DNA of 64,000 bases. Source: Candidatus Bathyarchaeum sp. GTDB taxonomy: Archaea; Thermoproteota; Bathyarchaeia; Bathyarchaeales; Bathyarchaeaceae. The notes under the pieces were generated by a model. The model was not told the DNA's origin. It saw only the letters and a program-made list of their open reading frames with translations, and made no database searches. Positions 8,564 through 17,543 of the stretch are shown piece after piece (positions within the stretch are counted from its first letter, which is position 1; every line of letters begins with the position of its first letter). Both the position numbers and the translations under genes were made by a program. The stretch lies in the NCBI GenBank assembly GCA_026014565.1, contig JAOZIB010000001.1:62001-126000 (forward strand), written 5' to 3'.

Positions 8564-9801
8564 TAGAAGAAATTTGCAAAAAAGCAAAAGTGGCATCTAA
8601 ACAGTTAGCCCAACTTTCAGATGAACAAAAAAACAGGGCACTATGCTTAATGGCAGACGCCCTTGAAGAAAACTCAGCAAAAATTTTAGAAGCAAACCAA
8701 ACCGACGTAGAAGAAGCCCGAGCCAAAGGAGTAAAAGAAGCCCTCATTGACCGCCTAGTTCTAGGCCAAAAACGTGTAGACGCCATGGCAAATGACCTGA
8801 GAGGACTGACAAAACTTGTTGACCCCGTAAACGAAATTGTAAAAACATGGACTCGACCCAACGGATTAATCATCGGGCAAATGCGAGTGCCTCTTGGAGT
8901 AATTGGAATTATTTACGAATCTAGACCCAACGTAACTTCTGAAGCTTCGGGACTGTGCATTAAATCAGGAAACGCCATAATCCTCAGAGGCGGTTCAGAT
9001 GCCATTCGCTCAAACATGGCAATAGGTGATGCCCTGCGTGCTGCCCTGAAAAAGGCAGAAGTAGATGAGAACGCGATACAGGTTGTTCCAGTAACTGACC
9101 GAAGCGTAGCAGAAAAAATGATGACCATGCGCCAATACATCGACGTGTTGATACCCCGTGGCGGAGCGGGATTAATCAAAACGGTAGTTGAAAAATCCAA
9201 TGTTCCAGTCATCGAAACTGGAACCGGAAACTGTCACATCTACGTGGAACCCGACGCAGACCTAAAACGAGCAATAGACATCGTAATCAATGCCAAATGT
9301 CAACGACCCGGAGTTTGTAACGCGGCAGAAAAATTATTAATCCATAAGGACACCGACAAAAAGTTCCTGTTTGACGTGGTTTCGGCTCTCAACCTCAATG
9401 GCGTAGAAGTTAGAGCCTGCGAAAAAACCATGAAAATTATGCCTAATCTAAAACCTGCAACAGAAGAAGACTGGTACACAGAATTTCTGGACCTCATCAT
9501 CGGCATAAAAATCGTGGAAAACACCCAAGAAGCAATCGACCACATCAACAAATACGGAACAAACCACTCGGAATCAATTCTAACAGCAAACTTTGACAAG
9601 GCACTAAAATTCATCCGCGAAGTAGACTCCGCAGCAGTATACTGGAACTCCTCCACCAGATTCACCGACGGTAACCAATTCGGAATGGGAGCAGAAATCG
9701 GAATCAGCACTCAAAAACTCCACGCACGAGGACCAATGAGCATCCACCAACTAACAACAACAAAATTCTTCATACTGGGCAGGGGACACATCAGACCCTA
9801 A
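8560..9801 (+). CDS. proA: glutamate-5-semialdehyde dehydrogenase (gamma-glutamyl phosphate reductase)
   Basis: Reduces gamma-glutamyl phosphate to glutamate semialdehyde with NADPH, the second proline step. The 413-residue protein has the expected family features: IYESRPNVT, a glycine-rich ILRGGSDA segment, PRGGAGLI, and the catalytic cysteine in QRPGVCNAAEKLLIH. It ends with the conserved GRGHIRP-type tail. ATGA overlap with proB shows translational coupling. The third enzyme, pyrroline-5-carboxylate reductase, is not in the window. A complete proBA unit is patchy in archaea and may have been acquired from bacteria (inference). Confidence 0.95.
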   Translation: MIEEICKKAKVASKQLAQLSDEQKNRALCLMADALEENSAKILEANQTDVEEARAKGVKEALIDRLVLGQKRVDAMANDLRGLTKLVDPVNEIVKTWTRPNGLIIGQMRVPLGVIGIIYESRPNVTSEASGLCIKSGNAIILRGGSDAIRSNMAIGDALRAALKKAEVDENAIQVVPVTDRSVAEKMMTMRQYIDVLIPRGGAGLIKTVVEKSNVPVIETGTGNCHIYVEPDADLKRAIDIVINAKCQRPGVCNAAEKLLIHKDTDKKFLFDVVSALNLNGVEVRACEKTMKIMPNLKPATEEDWYTEFLDLIIGIKIVENTQEAIDHINKYGTNHSESILTANFDKALKFIREVDSAAVYWNSSTRFTDGNQFGMGAEIGISTQKLHARGPMSIHQLTTTKFFILGRGHIRP

Positions 9802-9850
9802 CCAGTTTTAGATTCCACTTTTTTGTTCTGCGCTTTCAGAGATACAAACA

Positions 9851-9905
9851 TATTAGGATACTAATAGTAGTTCTATGTTGAAAATGGCCTTTTTTCGGAA
9901 AAACT
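9851..9905 (-). repeat. interspersed 55-bp repeat, copy 1
   Basis: In minus orientation it reads GAAAAAAGGCCATTTTC, AACATAGAACTA, then CTATTAGTATCCTAATA. It shares this order with copies at 23941-23995, 38861-38913 and 38951-39005. It lies between the converging ends of proA and the gene at 9953. Confidence 0.6.
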
Positions 9906-9952
9906 AAAGAATAACAATTTTTGTTCCTTAGAACCCAGAAAAAACACGAGGG

Positions 9953-10243
9953 TTATTCTTTGTTTAGAGCTTCAACTAAAAGTTCTAATGTTTTTTCGAT
10001 GTTGTCTTTTTGTTTTCCACCGATTATTGGGCTGAAATATTTTTTGACATACATTCCGTATACAAGGATTTCTCGGGGGTCTGTTTCTGAAAGCGCTTCA
10101 AGCAAGAGATTCAGAATCTGTTGTTTGGTTTCACTGTTTTTGATGTTCTTTAGGATGTCTTCTGTTTCAGCATTTGTTTCTTCTTTTTCTTCAGCCTTTT
10201 TTGGTTTGTAACCTAATTCTTCAAGCTTTTTCAGAAGGGACAT
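9953..10243 (-). CDS. small helical protein, partner of ferredoxin, unknown function
   Basis: About 96 residues, predicted mostly helical: LLKKLEELGYKPKK, an acidic E-rich linker, then two amphipathic helices (KQQILNLLLEALSE and KDNIEKTLELLVEALNKE) around a REILVYGMYVKKYF segment. I do not recognise the family. It overlaps the end of the upstream ferredoxin gene by about 23 nt, so it is expressed with it and may be a small subunit or assembly factor for the same electron-transfer complex. The start is taken at ATG 10243; ATG 10252 is possible. Confidence 0.6.
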   Translation of the reverse strand: MSLLKKLEELGYKPKKAEEKEETNAETEDILKNIKNSETKQQILNLLLEALSETDPREILVYGMYVKKYFSPIIGGKQKDNIEKTLELLVEALNKE

Positions 10244-10748
10244 TTTCTTCACCTTTCCATGTTTTGGGAATTAATTTTTTAACTGTAGCTTTGCGAGTTT
10301 GTTCATCAAACTCTTCTTGAGTCATCAAAGTCAACGCACCTTCAGGGCACCAATCGATACATTGTGGTTTACCTTCACAAAGGTCACAGACTTTAACTGT
10401 TTTTTTGTCTTCACTCAAAAACATGGCACCATACTTGCAGGCTTCGATGCACCAGCCACACATGTCACATTTAGAATCATCCACAGAAATAACTCCAGTC
10501 TGTTCATCTTGGGATAACGAGTCCCGCGGACACGCCCGAACACATGGAGCATCCTCACAAAGCCTACAGGCCACGGGTAAATTGACCAGTTGATGCAACC
10601 GTAAAACCTTGATTCGGGAAAGTTTGGGATCAAAGCTGTTCTCTTTATGCAGGGCACAAACAAGTTCACACACTCTGCAACCTGTGCATTTTTCGAAGTC
10701 TACACCAACAAACTTTTTTTCTTTTGTCGTTTGTTTTGATTCTTCCAT
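10221..10748 (-). CDS. four-cluster [4Fe-4S] ferredoxin (HycB/DmsB-like electron-transfer subunit)
   Basis: A 175-residue iron-sulphur protein with sixteen cysteines in four groups: CTGCRVCELVC, CRLCEDAPCVRAC, CDMCGWCIEAC and CDLCEGKPQCIDWC, each followed by the usual Pro-containing partner segment. This arrangement is that of electron-transfer subunits that serve aldehyde:ferredoxin oxidoreductases, formate or molybdopterin enzymes. No catalytic subunit lies nearby, so it may shuttle electrons for an enzyme encoded elsewhere. The start is ATG 10748. The next gene overlaps its end. Confidence 0.88.
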   Translation of the reverse strand: MEESKQTTKEKKFVGVDFEKCTGCRVCELVCALHKENSFDPKLSRIKVLRLHQLVNLPVACRLCEDAPCVRACPRDSLSQDEQTGVISVDDSKCDMCGWCIEACKYGAMFLSEDKKTVKVCDLCEGKPQCIDWCPEGALTLMTQEEFDEQTRKATVKKLIPKTWKGEENVPSEKA

Positions 10749-10960
10749 TTCATGTTAACCTTCCAGACATGGTTCTGTATTGTTAGTTACATGCAGGTTT
10801 TCATGTTTTCTTTAATTATACTTGAATTTGTGTAACTTAAAACTGTTTACAAAAAAATTTAAAAATTTGATTTAGAATAATATAAAAAGAAAACAATATA
10901 AAAACTGATCATACTAATTACAAATATGGAATTAACTGTAAGAATGTTTAAATATCGCTT

Positions 10961-10982
10961 GTGATGTCTTTAGCGACATCAC
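10961..10982 (+). promoter_or_regulatory. PadR operator
   Basis: Perfect 8-bp arms GTGATGTC and GACATCAC with a 6-bp spacer, containing ATGT-N8-ACAT, the half-site arrangement known for PadR family operators. It lies between a TATA-like TTTAAATAT (10947-10955) and the ATG at 10993, so binding would block transcription start. Outer ATATC and GATAT arms extend the symmetry. Confidence 0.75.
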
Positions 10983-10992
10983 TGGTGATATA

Positions 10993-11559
10993 ATGACAGA
11001 AGGGTGGACAACACGAACAAGCGGAGTTCCACGTGGCCTCCTACGCTTTTTAGTCATTAACATGCTCATGAACAAGCCCATGTCCGGAGTAGAAATTGTT
11101 GAAGTAATCGAAACAGAAACAGGCGGACGATGGAAACCCAGTTCCGGTTCAGTTTATCCCCTTTTGGCAAAACTTCATGAACGAGGCTACACAGTTGAAG
11201 AACCCACCGAAGAAACTGGAATTAAAAGATACACAATCACCAAAAAAGGAAAACAATTCTTTGAAAAACAGATAAGTTTTGGACAAAAATTGCTGAATAA
11301 ACTAGAATTTCTTGTTCCTTTGCTTATTGCTGGATTCCAATTCTACCATAAAGATGAAAAAATCGTTTCTGGAACCAGAAAACCAGCCCAACGAGTAGTC
11401 AAAAAACTGTTGGACATTCGGCAAACAAGTGCTAAACTTACTGAAGAAGATGCACAAGAAATTGAAAAGATTCTGAACAAATGTGCAGATGAACTGGAAA
11501 CAGTTTTTCAAACAATTAATGAAAAAAACCAAAACACAAGCAACAATTATGAGGAATGA
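10993..11559 (+). CDS. PadR-family transcription regulator of the ABC exporter operon
   Basis: A 188-residue protein with the PadR winged helix (PRGLLRFLVINMLMNKPMSG, GSVYPLLAKLHERGY, then a wing and YTITKKGKQF) and a long C-terminal helical part for dimerisation. It is the first gene of an operon with an FtsX permease and two ATPases; its stop overlaps the permease start by 4 nt. A perfect PadR-type operator lies directly upstream, so it most likely represses its own operon and releases it when a ligand, often an exported compound or envelope stress signal, binds. Confidence 0.88.
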   Translation: MTEGWTTRTSGVPRGLLRFLVINMLMNKPMSGVEIVEVIETETGGRWKPSSGSVYPLLAKLHERGYTVEEPTEETGIKRYTITKKGKQFFEKQISFGQKLLNKLEFLVPLLIAGFQFYHKDEKIVSGTRKPAQRVVKKLLDIRQTSAKLTEEDAQEIEKILNKCADELETVFQTINEKNQNTSNNYEE

Positions 11560-14500
11560 AACATATGGGTCTTAAATCTAGTTTTATGGTTGCAAGGCGC
11601 TCGTTGTGGAGAAGAAAAACCAAGAACTTGAGTGCCATTCTCGCAGTAACTTTAGGTGTAACATTACTTGTTGGAATCCAAATCACAACAGACACCTTAC
11701 AAAATACGTTTCTTACCAGTTTACTTCAAGCAGAAGGAGAAGTAGACTTTAGCATATCAAACGCTACTACAGGTGGCTACTTAACGGCAGCAGAAGAACA
11801 AAAAATCAGCTCTGCGACACCAGATGCAATAGGAATAATGTCGGAGTTAAAAATTAAAGTTCCCATAATGCTGGGTTCCCAGTTTGATTCTTCAACAGAA
11901 CTAGCCGGAATTTCCACTGATTTTTCTGACGTGTTTGGTTCATTTTATGATTGGAAAACAGGAAACGAAATGGATATCGACGATTATTTGACAGATAACA
12001 CAACCATTTTGTTATCAAGCCGATTGGCTGAAAATCTGGGACTAGACAAAGATGTCAATCTTCCGATCTCGTTAACTACAGAATTCACCAATCTTACAGT
12101 CATTGTCAACATTGATCCAACAACAGGTAATTTCACTGCAGTTCCAACCTATTCTACTGAAAAAGTGGAACTTACTGTTGCTGGAATTTATGATTCAAAC
12201 CGTCCTGGAATTGGTTCCCGATATCGGGGGATGCTTATGGCTCTTGAGTATCTTCAGCAGTGGCGAAGCCTCCAAGACCCAGCCCAAGAAACAGACACCA
12301 TAGGGTCTTACTTGATTGCCCTGAAAACTAACCACTTTACTATAGAAATAGAAGAAGATTACCTACAAGAACAAGTAGACCTGTTTAAAGCTTCAATTCC
12401 CCCAAACACATATACTGTTACATCTAACCGTTTGACCTTTTTCAGCATCGCAGAAATCATAATGACCCTATTAACCACCATACTGGGAGCACTGGGCATG
12501 CTAATCACGGTAACGGGTGTTTTGCTCATCACTAACGTTCAACTAATGAACGTAGAAGACCGTGAATTCCAAACAGGAGTCCTACGAGCAGTAGGAGAAA
12601 ACCGCAGAGGAATCTTCCAAGCAATCTTAATCGAAAACCTGTTCCAAGGAATCGTAGGCGGTATACTTGGATTAGCAGGCGGATTAGCATTTGGTCAAGC
12701 AGTTGCCATGTATCTCGTAAGCTTGTTTGGCACCGGAAGCCAAAGTGTCCAACCCGTTGTTTCAGAACAAGTAATACTTTTGTCAGTAATAGTTGGCGTT
12801 GCCCTTGGAATTATAACCGGCATACTCCCAGCCCTGCGAGCATCCCGAGTTAACATCGTAGATGCACTGCGAGGAATCAAAAGCTCCTTTGAAGAAAAAT
12901 CTGGACGCAACCTAGCACTTTTGGGCGCACTAGGAATAATTGCAGGAGCCGCTGTTTTACTGTTTTACGGAGTTATCGATGATACCCACCAAGCAATATG
13001 GCTCACTGAAGGCTGGAACAGCGTAGAAGAATGGCAAAACATTCTGATTGGAACCTTTTTGCTGTTTTCAGGTTTAGGTCTTGTGCTTTCACGATACATC
13101 AGCAAAACCAAAGCCCTGAACATAATCGCCATTGCCATTTGGGCAATCCCTATGTTCCTGTTCACCGTAGCAATGGGAGAGTGGATAGAAGATGTTTCTC
13201 AACTTGCCCAAAACATTCTGATGATTGGCATTATGGAAATCATCATAGGCTCTGTTATGCTTGTTTCTGCAAACCTGCACATAATAATGAACGGACTACG
13301 AAGCTTGCTAGTCAAAATCAGAGGACTAAAAGGTGTCGGACAAATAGCGCCATCATTGATTTCTTCACACAAATCTCGTTCAACTTTGACTTTTGCAATT
13401 TTTGCGGTGATAATGACCCTTAACGTAACAGTTGCAACTTTGGTGCCCACCAACCTAAGTTCAGTGATAGAAACCGAAGAAGACTCCCGAGGAATCGACC
13501 TCATAGTATTCTTAAACAAACCTGAAACACAAATTCCGGGCACATCATACGTTGAAGAATTATACAAGCTAGACGACCAGATAACAGACATAATTCCGTT
13601 CAAGACCTTCAGCACAACTACAGATTATCAAAAGTTTCTGGCGGTAAACAATCCATATTCTCCAGAGTTTGGGGCACAAACAGACCTGTTACCTATCGGA
13701 TACGGTGAAATCACGCTTGAACAAATTCGTGGAAACGCAACTGACGCATCGGATTCCGATTGGCGTTATGATTTTTATCTAAGTAGCTTCCCAGATACAA
13801 TTACACAACCAGAAGTTGATGACGTAACTGATGAACAACTTCTTGAAATGTCTAAACAAGCTTGGGACTTGTTCTTTGACCCCACATTTACCATGGCGGC
13901 ATACAATGTCTCGTTAGCAGAACTTCTCGCAGAAGACCGTGAACTCGACGACTTAGACCTTTCGGGATTAGGTGGATATGTAGCCAACCCATTAAAAGAC
14001 GTTGAAATGCTCCGTTACGACAACGGCACGATTATTGAAAACCCAGTTGTGTTCACTGACTCGTTCATCTTGCCCGTGGGACTGCAGATTTGGGTGCCCA
14101 TGAACACTTCGGCATATGGAGTCCCAAGTTATCAAGCTTTCACTGTAGCAGGACGCTTGGACGGCAGCCGAGCTGGAGGGTTCCCGTTGTCTTCGGTTAG
14201 CATTAGTAGCTTAACTTCTGGAGGAAGCTTTGATTACGTGGATCTTCTAGGAAAAATCTACTTGAATGAATATTGGGCAAACCAAACCAATTTCTTGGCA
14301 GAAGCAAACGGTGAAACCTCAACCTCACGAGCCCCGAACCAATATGATTATTTCTTAATCAAAACAAGCTACGACATGGACGACCCAGAAATTGAAACAA
14401 TCGCCCAATCTATCGAGGAATTCACAAATACAAACGACGAAGGATACCGCGACCTAGCTAGCGACAACTTCTATGTTGCAAGTTCAACTGTTCTGTATTC

Positions 14501-14921
14501 AAAGGTGGAGTCCTCACTGGAAATGGTGAACAGGGTTGTTTCCTTCTTGCAAATTTACGTCACATTCGGTTTAGTCATTGGTGCTGTTGGAATGGCAGTA
14601 ATTTCTGTCCGTAACGTTTCAGAACGAAAACGCGAAATCGGCATGATGCGAGCCATCGGCTTCCCAAGAAGCCAAGTCATGGTGTCAGTATTGCTTGAGT
14701 TGGTAGTATTAGGCGTAATTGGTTTACTAATTGGAGTAGCCAACGGAGTACTCATCGGCGTAGGCTTTGCAAACATGCAAGGAACTGCCTTGATAATTCC
14801 ATGGAACGACCTCGCAGTGTATTTGGGCTCTATCACACTGATTGCTCTAGCCGCAGGAGCCATTCCAGGATGGTTTGCATCACGTATCCCTCCCGCAGAA
14901 GCATTAAGGTATGTAGGTTAG
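11556..14921 (+). CDS. ABC transporter permease with two FtsX/MacB domains
   Basis: An 1121-residue membrane protein. After a first helix (residues about 25-45) comes a MacB-like periplasmic-type core of ~240 residues, then three helices of an FtsX domain (TGVLRAVGENRRGIFQAIL coupling helix). More helices follow in the middle, then a second extracellular domain of ~300 residues and a final FtsX domain with REIGMMRAIGFPRSQV. It thus carries both halves of a type VII ABC exporter in one chain. Such transporters move lipids or peptides, or transmit mechanical signals outward, rather than import. It is translationally coupled to PadR and followed 9 nt later by its ATPase. Confidence 0.9.
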   Translation: MKHMGLKSSFMVARRSLWRRKTKNLSAILAVTLGVTLLVGIQITTDTLQNTFLTSLLQAEGEVDFSISNATTGGYLTAAEEQKISSATPDAIGIMSELKIKVPIMLGSQFDSSTELAGISTDFSDVFGSFYDWKTGNEMDIDDYLTDNTTILLSSRLAENLGLDKDVNLPISLTTEFTNLTVIVNIDPTTGNFTAVPTYSTEKVELTVAGIYDSNRPGIGSRYRGMLMALEYLQQWRSLQDPAQETDTIGSYLIALKTNHFTIEIEEDYLQEQVDLFKASIPPNTYTVTSNRLTFFSIAEIIMTLLTTILGALGMLITVTGVLLITNVQLMNVEDREFQTGVLRAVGENRRGIFQAILIENLFQGIVGGILGLAGGLAFGQAVAMYLVSLFGTGSQSVQPVVSEQVILLSVIVGVALGIITGILPALRASRVNIVDALRGIKSSFEEKSGRNLALLGALGIIAGAAVLLFYGVIDDTHQAIWLTEGWNSVEEWQNILIGTFLLFSGLGLVLSRYISKTKALNIIAIAIWAIPMFLFTVAMGEWIEDVSQLAQNILMIGIMEIIIGSVMLVSANLHIIMNGLRSLLVKIRGLKGVGQIAPSLISSHKSRSTLTFAIFAVIMTLNVTVATLVPTNLSSVIETEEDSRGIDLIVFLNKPETQIPGTSYVEELYKLDDQITDIIPFKTFSTTTDYQKFLAVNNPYSPEFGAQTDLLPIGYGEITLEQIRGNATDASDSDWRYDFYLSSFPDTITQPEVDDVTDEQLLEMSKQAWDLFFDPTFTMAAYNVSLAELLAEDRELDDLDLSGLGGYVANPLKDVEMLRYDNGTIIENPVVFTDSFILPVGLQIWVPMNTSAYGVPSYQAFTVAGRLDGSRAGGFPLSSVSISSLTSGGSFDYVDLLGKIYLNEYWANQTNFLAEANGETSTSRAPNQYDYFLIKTSYDMDDPEIETIAQSIEEFTNTNDEGYRDLASDNFYVASSTVLYSKVESSLEMVNRVVSFLQIYVTFGLVIGAVGMAVISVRNVSERKREIGMMRAIGFPRSQVMVSVLLELVVLGVIGLLIGVANGVLIGVGFANMQGTALIIPWNDLAVYLGSITLIALAAGAIPGWFASRIPPAEALRYVG

Positions 14922-14930
14922 GTGAAATAG

Positions 14931-15692
14931 ATGTCAACAACAGAAAACAAACAAAAAAACAATACAGTTAACAAAAACAAAGAACCAATTCTTGTAATCA
15001 CTGGTTTACACAAACGATACAGCGAGGGAAAATCAAACGAAGTCCACGCCATACGAGGACTAGACCTCACCGTCAACAAAGGCGACATGATGGCAATAAT
15101 GGGACCTTCCGGATGCGGAAAAACAACCCTGCTGAACATGATAGGTCACCTAGACCGCCACTCAGACGGCAAAATCATCATCGACACAATTGACACAGCT
15201 ACCCTTTCAGATGGTAAAATGACCAGTTTTAGAAGAGATAAAATTGGTTTTATTTTTCAGTTGTTCAATTTGTTTCCATTCTTGTCGGCAGTAGAAAACG
15301 TGGAAACCCCCCTTTTACTAAAAGGAATGAAAGCAGGAGTAGCCCGCGAACAAGCAAAAATGATTCTAAGAGAACTGGGAATGGGGGACAGACTCTACCA
15401 CAAACCTTCAGAGCTTTCTGGAGGACAACAACAAAGAATTGCAGTTGCTCGTGCCCTGATTACTGAGCCTGCAATCATTCTTGGTGACGAACCAACGGGA
15501 GATTTGGATTCTACTACAAGTGCCGACGTCATGAACCTGTTTCGTAGAATCAACAAAATCAACAGGCAAACTTTGGTTCTGGTAACCCACAACCGATGGA
15601 TTGCTGAACAATGCGACTATATTGTCCATATGAGTGATGGAAAAGTTTCCAATGTGGAATATGGTCCCTTCAAAACTACGGAGGAAGCCTAA
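14931..15692 (+). CDS. ABC transporter ATPase, LolD/MacB type
   Basis: A 253-residue nucleotide-binding subunit: Walker A GPSGCGKTT (about residue 58), Q-loop FQLFNLFPFLSAVEN, signature LSGGQQQR (about 161), Walker B ILGDEPTGDLD and H-loop THN. The DEPTGDLD form and the Q-loop are typical of ATPases paired with FtsX permeases. The first ~20 residues (TENKQKNNTVNKNKE) are a low-complexity tail. It overlaps the next ATPase by 1 nt (TAATG), so this exporter has two different ATPases. Confidence 0.92.
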   Translation: MSTTENKQKNNTVNKNKEPILVITGLHKRYSEGKSNEVHAIRGLDLTVNKGDMMAIMGPSGCGKTTLLNMIGHLDRHSDGKIIIDTIDTATLSDGKMTSFRRDKIGFIFQLFNLFPFLSAVENVETPLLLKGMKAGVAREQAKMILRELGMGDRLYHKPSELSGGQQQRIAVARALITEPAIILGDEPTGDLDSTTSADVMNLFRRINKINRQTLVLVTHNRWIAEQCDYIVHMSDGKVSNVEYGPFKTTEEA

Positions 15693-17512
15693 TGCAAGTT
15701 TACGCCGCCGGAATAATTGATAAAACCTTGGGTCCAATCAATGCAAAATTGCAAAAGAAGCTTGTTTCTGAATGCAAAAAAGCATTACAAGCTTCAGGCA
15801 AATCCATGTCCAGCCAAGAACGGAATGCCTTCATTGTTTTGTCTGGAAAAAAGGAAGGCTCAGTGGAGCAAAAAGTTGTTGAATCTGTTGAAACGGGTCG
15901 AGTGTACAGGCAGTTCAAAAAATATTATGCAGACAACGAGTCCAGACTGCGCCAACATCTTAAAGACGACCAAGAACTGCGAGAAACCTCCAAGATAATT
16001 AAGGATTTTATTAAAGAAATTAACCCAAATCTTGTGAAACTCTTTGATTCTCAACTCAAAAAGATAATCAAAGAATTGCCTTCCAGCAACCGTGAAATCC
16101 AACTAAAAAGCTATGTTACGGTCTGGGATTTTAATGAAACCCAAGAATACCGCTTTTATCTTTCAGGATTTGATTCTTCTGAATTCACAGGTTCTACAGC
16201 TCAGACACAACTAAATATAGAAGAACTTGTTGACAAACTGATTATGGCAAACTTCTTTTCAGTTTTCACAAAACCCACAATCACCCGACTTCAAGAATTA
16301 GACAAAATCCTAGAAAGGCTAGAACTTGGCGTAGGCGGTTCTCATTACAAAACCAACAACCCCAAACTGCAAAAAAAACTAGAATTGTTCTTGAGAATTT
16401 TAGCAGCAAAACTTAGTGCCCTACAAGACATCGACAACCTGCTTTCCCGAATTTTCAAACTATTCCAAGTTCCACAAAAATCGCTAACGCCCTACACAAT
16501 AAAAAACCAATCAATAGATCTCAGCCTTGCCTTGTCAGAAATTGCGTCAGAAATCGAACAAGGAAAAACTTTGCTTGGGGATGTTCAGAACAAAATTCAG
16601 CAGTGCCAGATTCATCTTCGTGACTACTTGGATGAGCACAAAAACGGAATAAGAACTATTGAATCAAACGACGAGTTCAAAAAGGCGTTGTTGCCTCTTG
16701 CAGAACTAAGCACGGACCTATTCGTTGAAGCTGAACTGCTAAAAATGTGGTCAGACTTTTTCGGAGTTGACATTCCATATTTCAGCTTCAATAAACGAGT
16801 TTTCAACACTCAAGACATCGAAATAACAGACATAGACCCCAACACAATCTTAGCTGTTCGGGGATTAACCAAAAACTACAATCTTGGACGAACCACAGTT
16901 TATGCCCTCCGAGGAGTAAATGTCGATATCAAAGAAGGCGAATTTGTGGCAATCGTTGGAAACTCTGGTGCAGGAAAAACCACTCTATTAAACTGCATAG
17001 CAGGTCTAGACAGCCCAGATTATGGTGTGGTTTTGTTCCGGGGGGAAAACCTTCACAAAATGAATGATGAAAACAAATCCAAAGCCCGACTTAAAGAGAT
17101 GGGTTTCATATTCCAAAGTTACGCTTTGCTACCTCATTTCAGCGCTCAGGAAAACATTGCCTTACCGGCTGACCTAGCAGGACTAAGCAAAGACCTCAAA
17201 GAACGCATAGAAGACCTCCTGAAAGGAGTGGGGTTAAGCAACCAAGCAAAACAGTATCCAGCAACCCTAAGCGGTGGACAAATGCAACGAGTAGCCATTG
17301 CCAGAGCATTAACTAACAGGCCGGCAGTAATATTTGCTGATGAACCAACGGGAGATTTGGACTCTGCAACTGGAAAACAGGTAATGGAGTTGCTCGAAAA
17401 ATTCCATGAAGAAACAAAAACCACAATAATCATCATCACCCACGAACAAGACATCGCAGACTACGCTCAACGACAAATCCAAATTGAAGACGGGGTAATA
17501 GTTTCAGAATAA
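15692..17512 (+). CDS. ABC transporter ATPase with a ~370-residue N-terminal extension
   Basis: Residues from about 385 to 606 form a complete MacB-type ATPase: Walker A VGNSGAGKTTLL (about 423), signature LSGGQMQR (about 526), Walker B VIFADEPTGDLD and H-loop THEQ. The first ~370 residues are a helical, charged domain (for example NESRLRQHLKDDQELRETSK and KPTITRLQELDKILERLELG) with no transmembrane segment and no motif I recognise. It is not a degenerate second ATPase, because Walker and signature motifs are absent. As the domain sits in the cytosol on one ATPase of an asymmetric pair, a regulatory or partner-docking role is an inference. A single frame encodes both parts, so it is a real fusion. 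Confidence 0.88.
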   Translation: MQVYAAGIIDKTLGPINAKLQKKLVSECKKALQASGKSMSSQERNAFIVLSGKKEGSVEQKVVESVETGRVYRQFKKYYADNESRLRQHLKDDQELRETSKIIKDFIKEINPNLVKLFDSQLKKIIKELPSSNREIQLKSYVTVWDFNETQEYRFYLSGFDSSEFTGSTAQTQLNIEELVDKLIMANFFSVFTKPTITRLQELDKILERLELGVGGSHYKTNNPKLQKKLELFLRILAAKLSALQDIDNLLSRIFKLFQVPQKSLTPYTIKNQSIDLSLALSEIASEIEQGKTLLGDVQNKIQQCQIHLRDYLDEHKNGIRTIESNDEFKKALLPLAELSTDLFVEAELLKMWSDFFGVDIPYFSFNKRVFNTQDIEITDIDPNTILAVRGLTKNYNLGRTTVYALRGVNVDIKEGEFVAIVGNSGAGKTTLLNCIAGLDSPDYGVVLFRGENLHKMNDENKSKARLKEMGFIFQSYALLPHFSAQENIALPADLAGLSKDLKERIEDLLKGVGLSNQAKQYPATLSGGQMQRVAIARALTNRPAVIFADEPTGDLDSATGKQVMELLEKFHEETKTTIIIITHEQDIADYAQRQIQIEDGVIVSE

Positions 17513-17543
17513 ACAGCTAAAATGTTACTATTTGGCTTGAGCC

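Noticed and set aside
13031-13423. 130-codon plus-strand frame inside the FtsX permease
   Set aside because: Out-of-frame shadow with Cys/His-rich improbable composition; the permease frame is continuous with membrane helices here.
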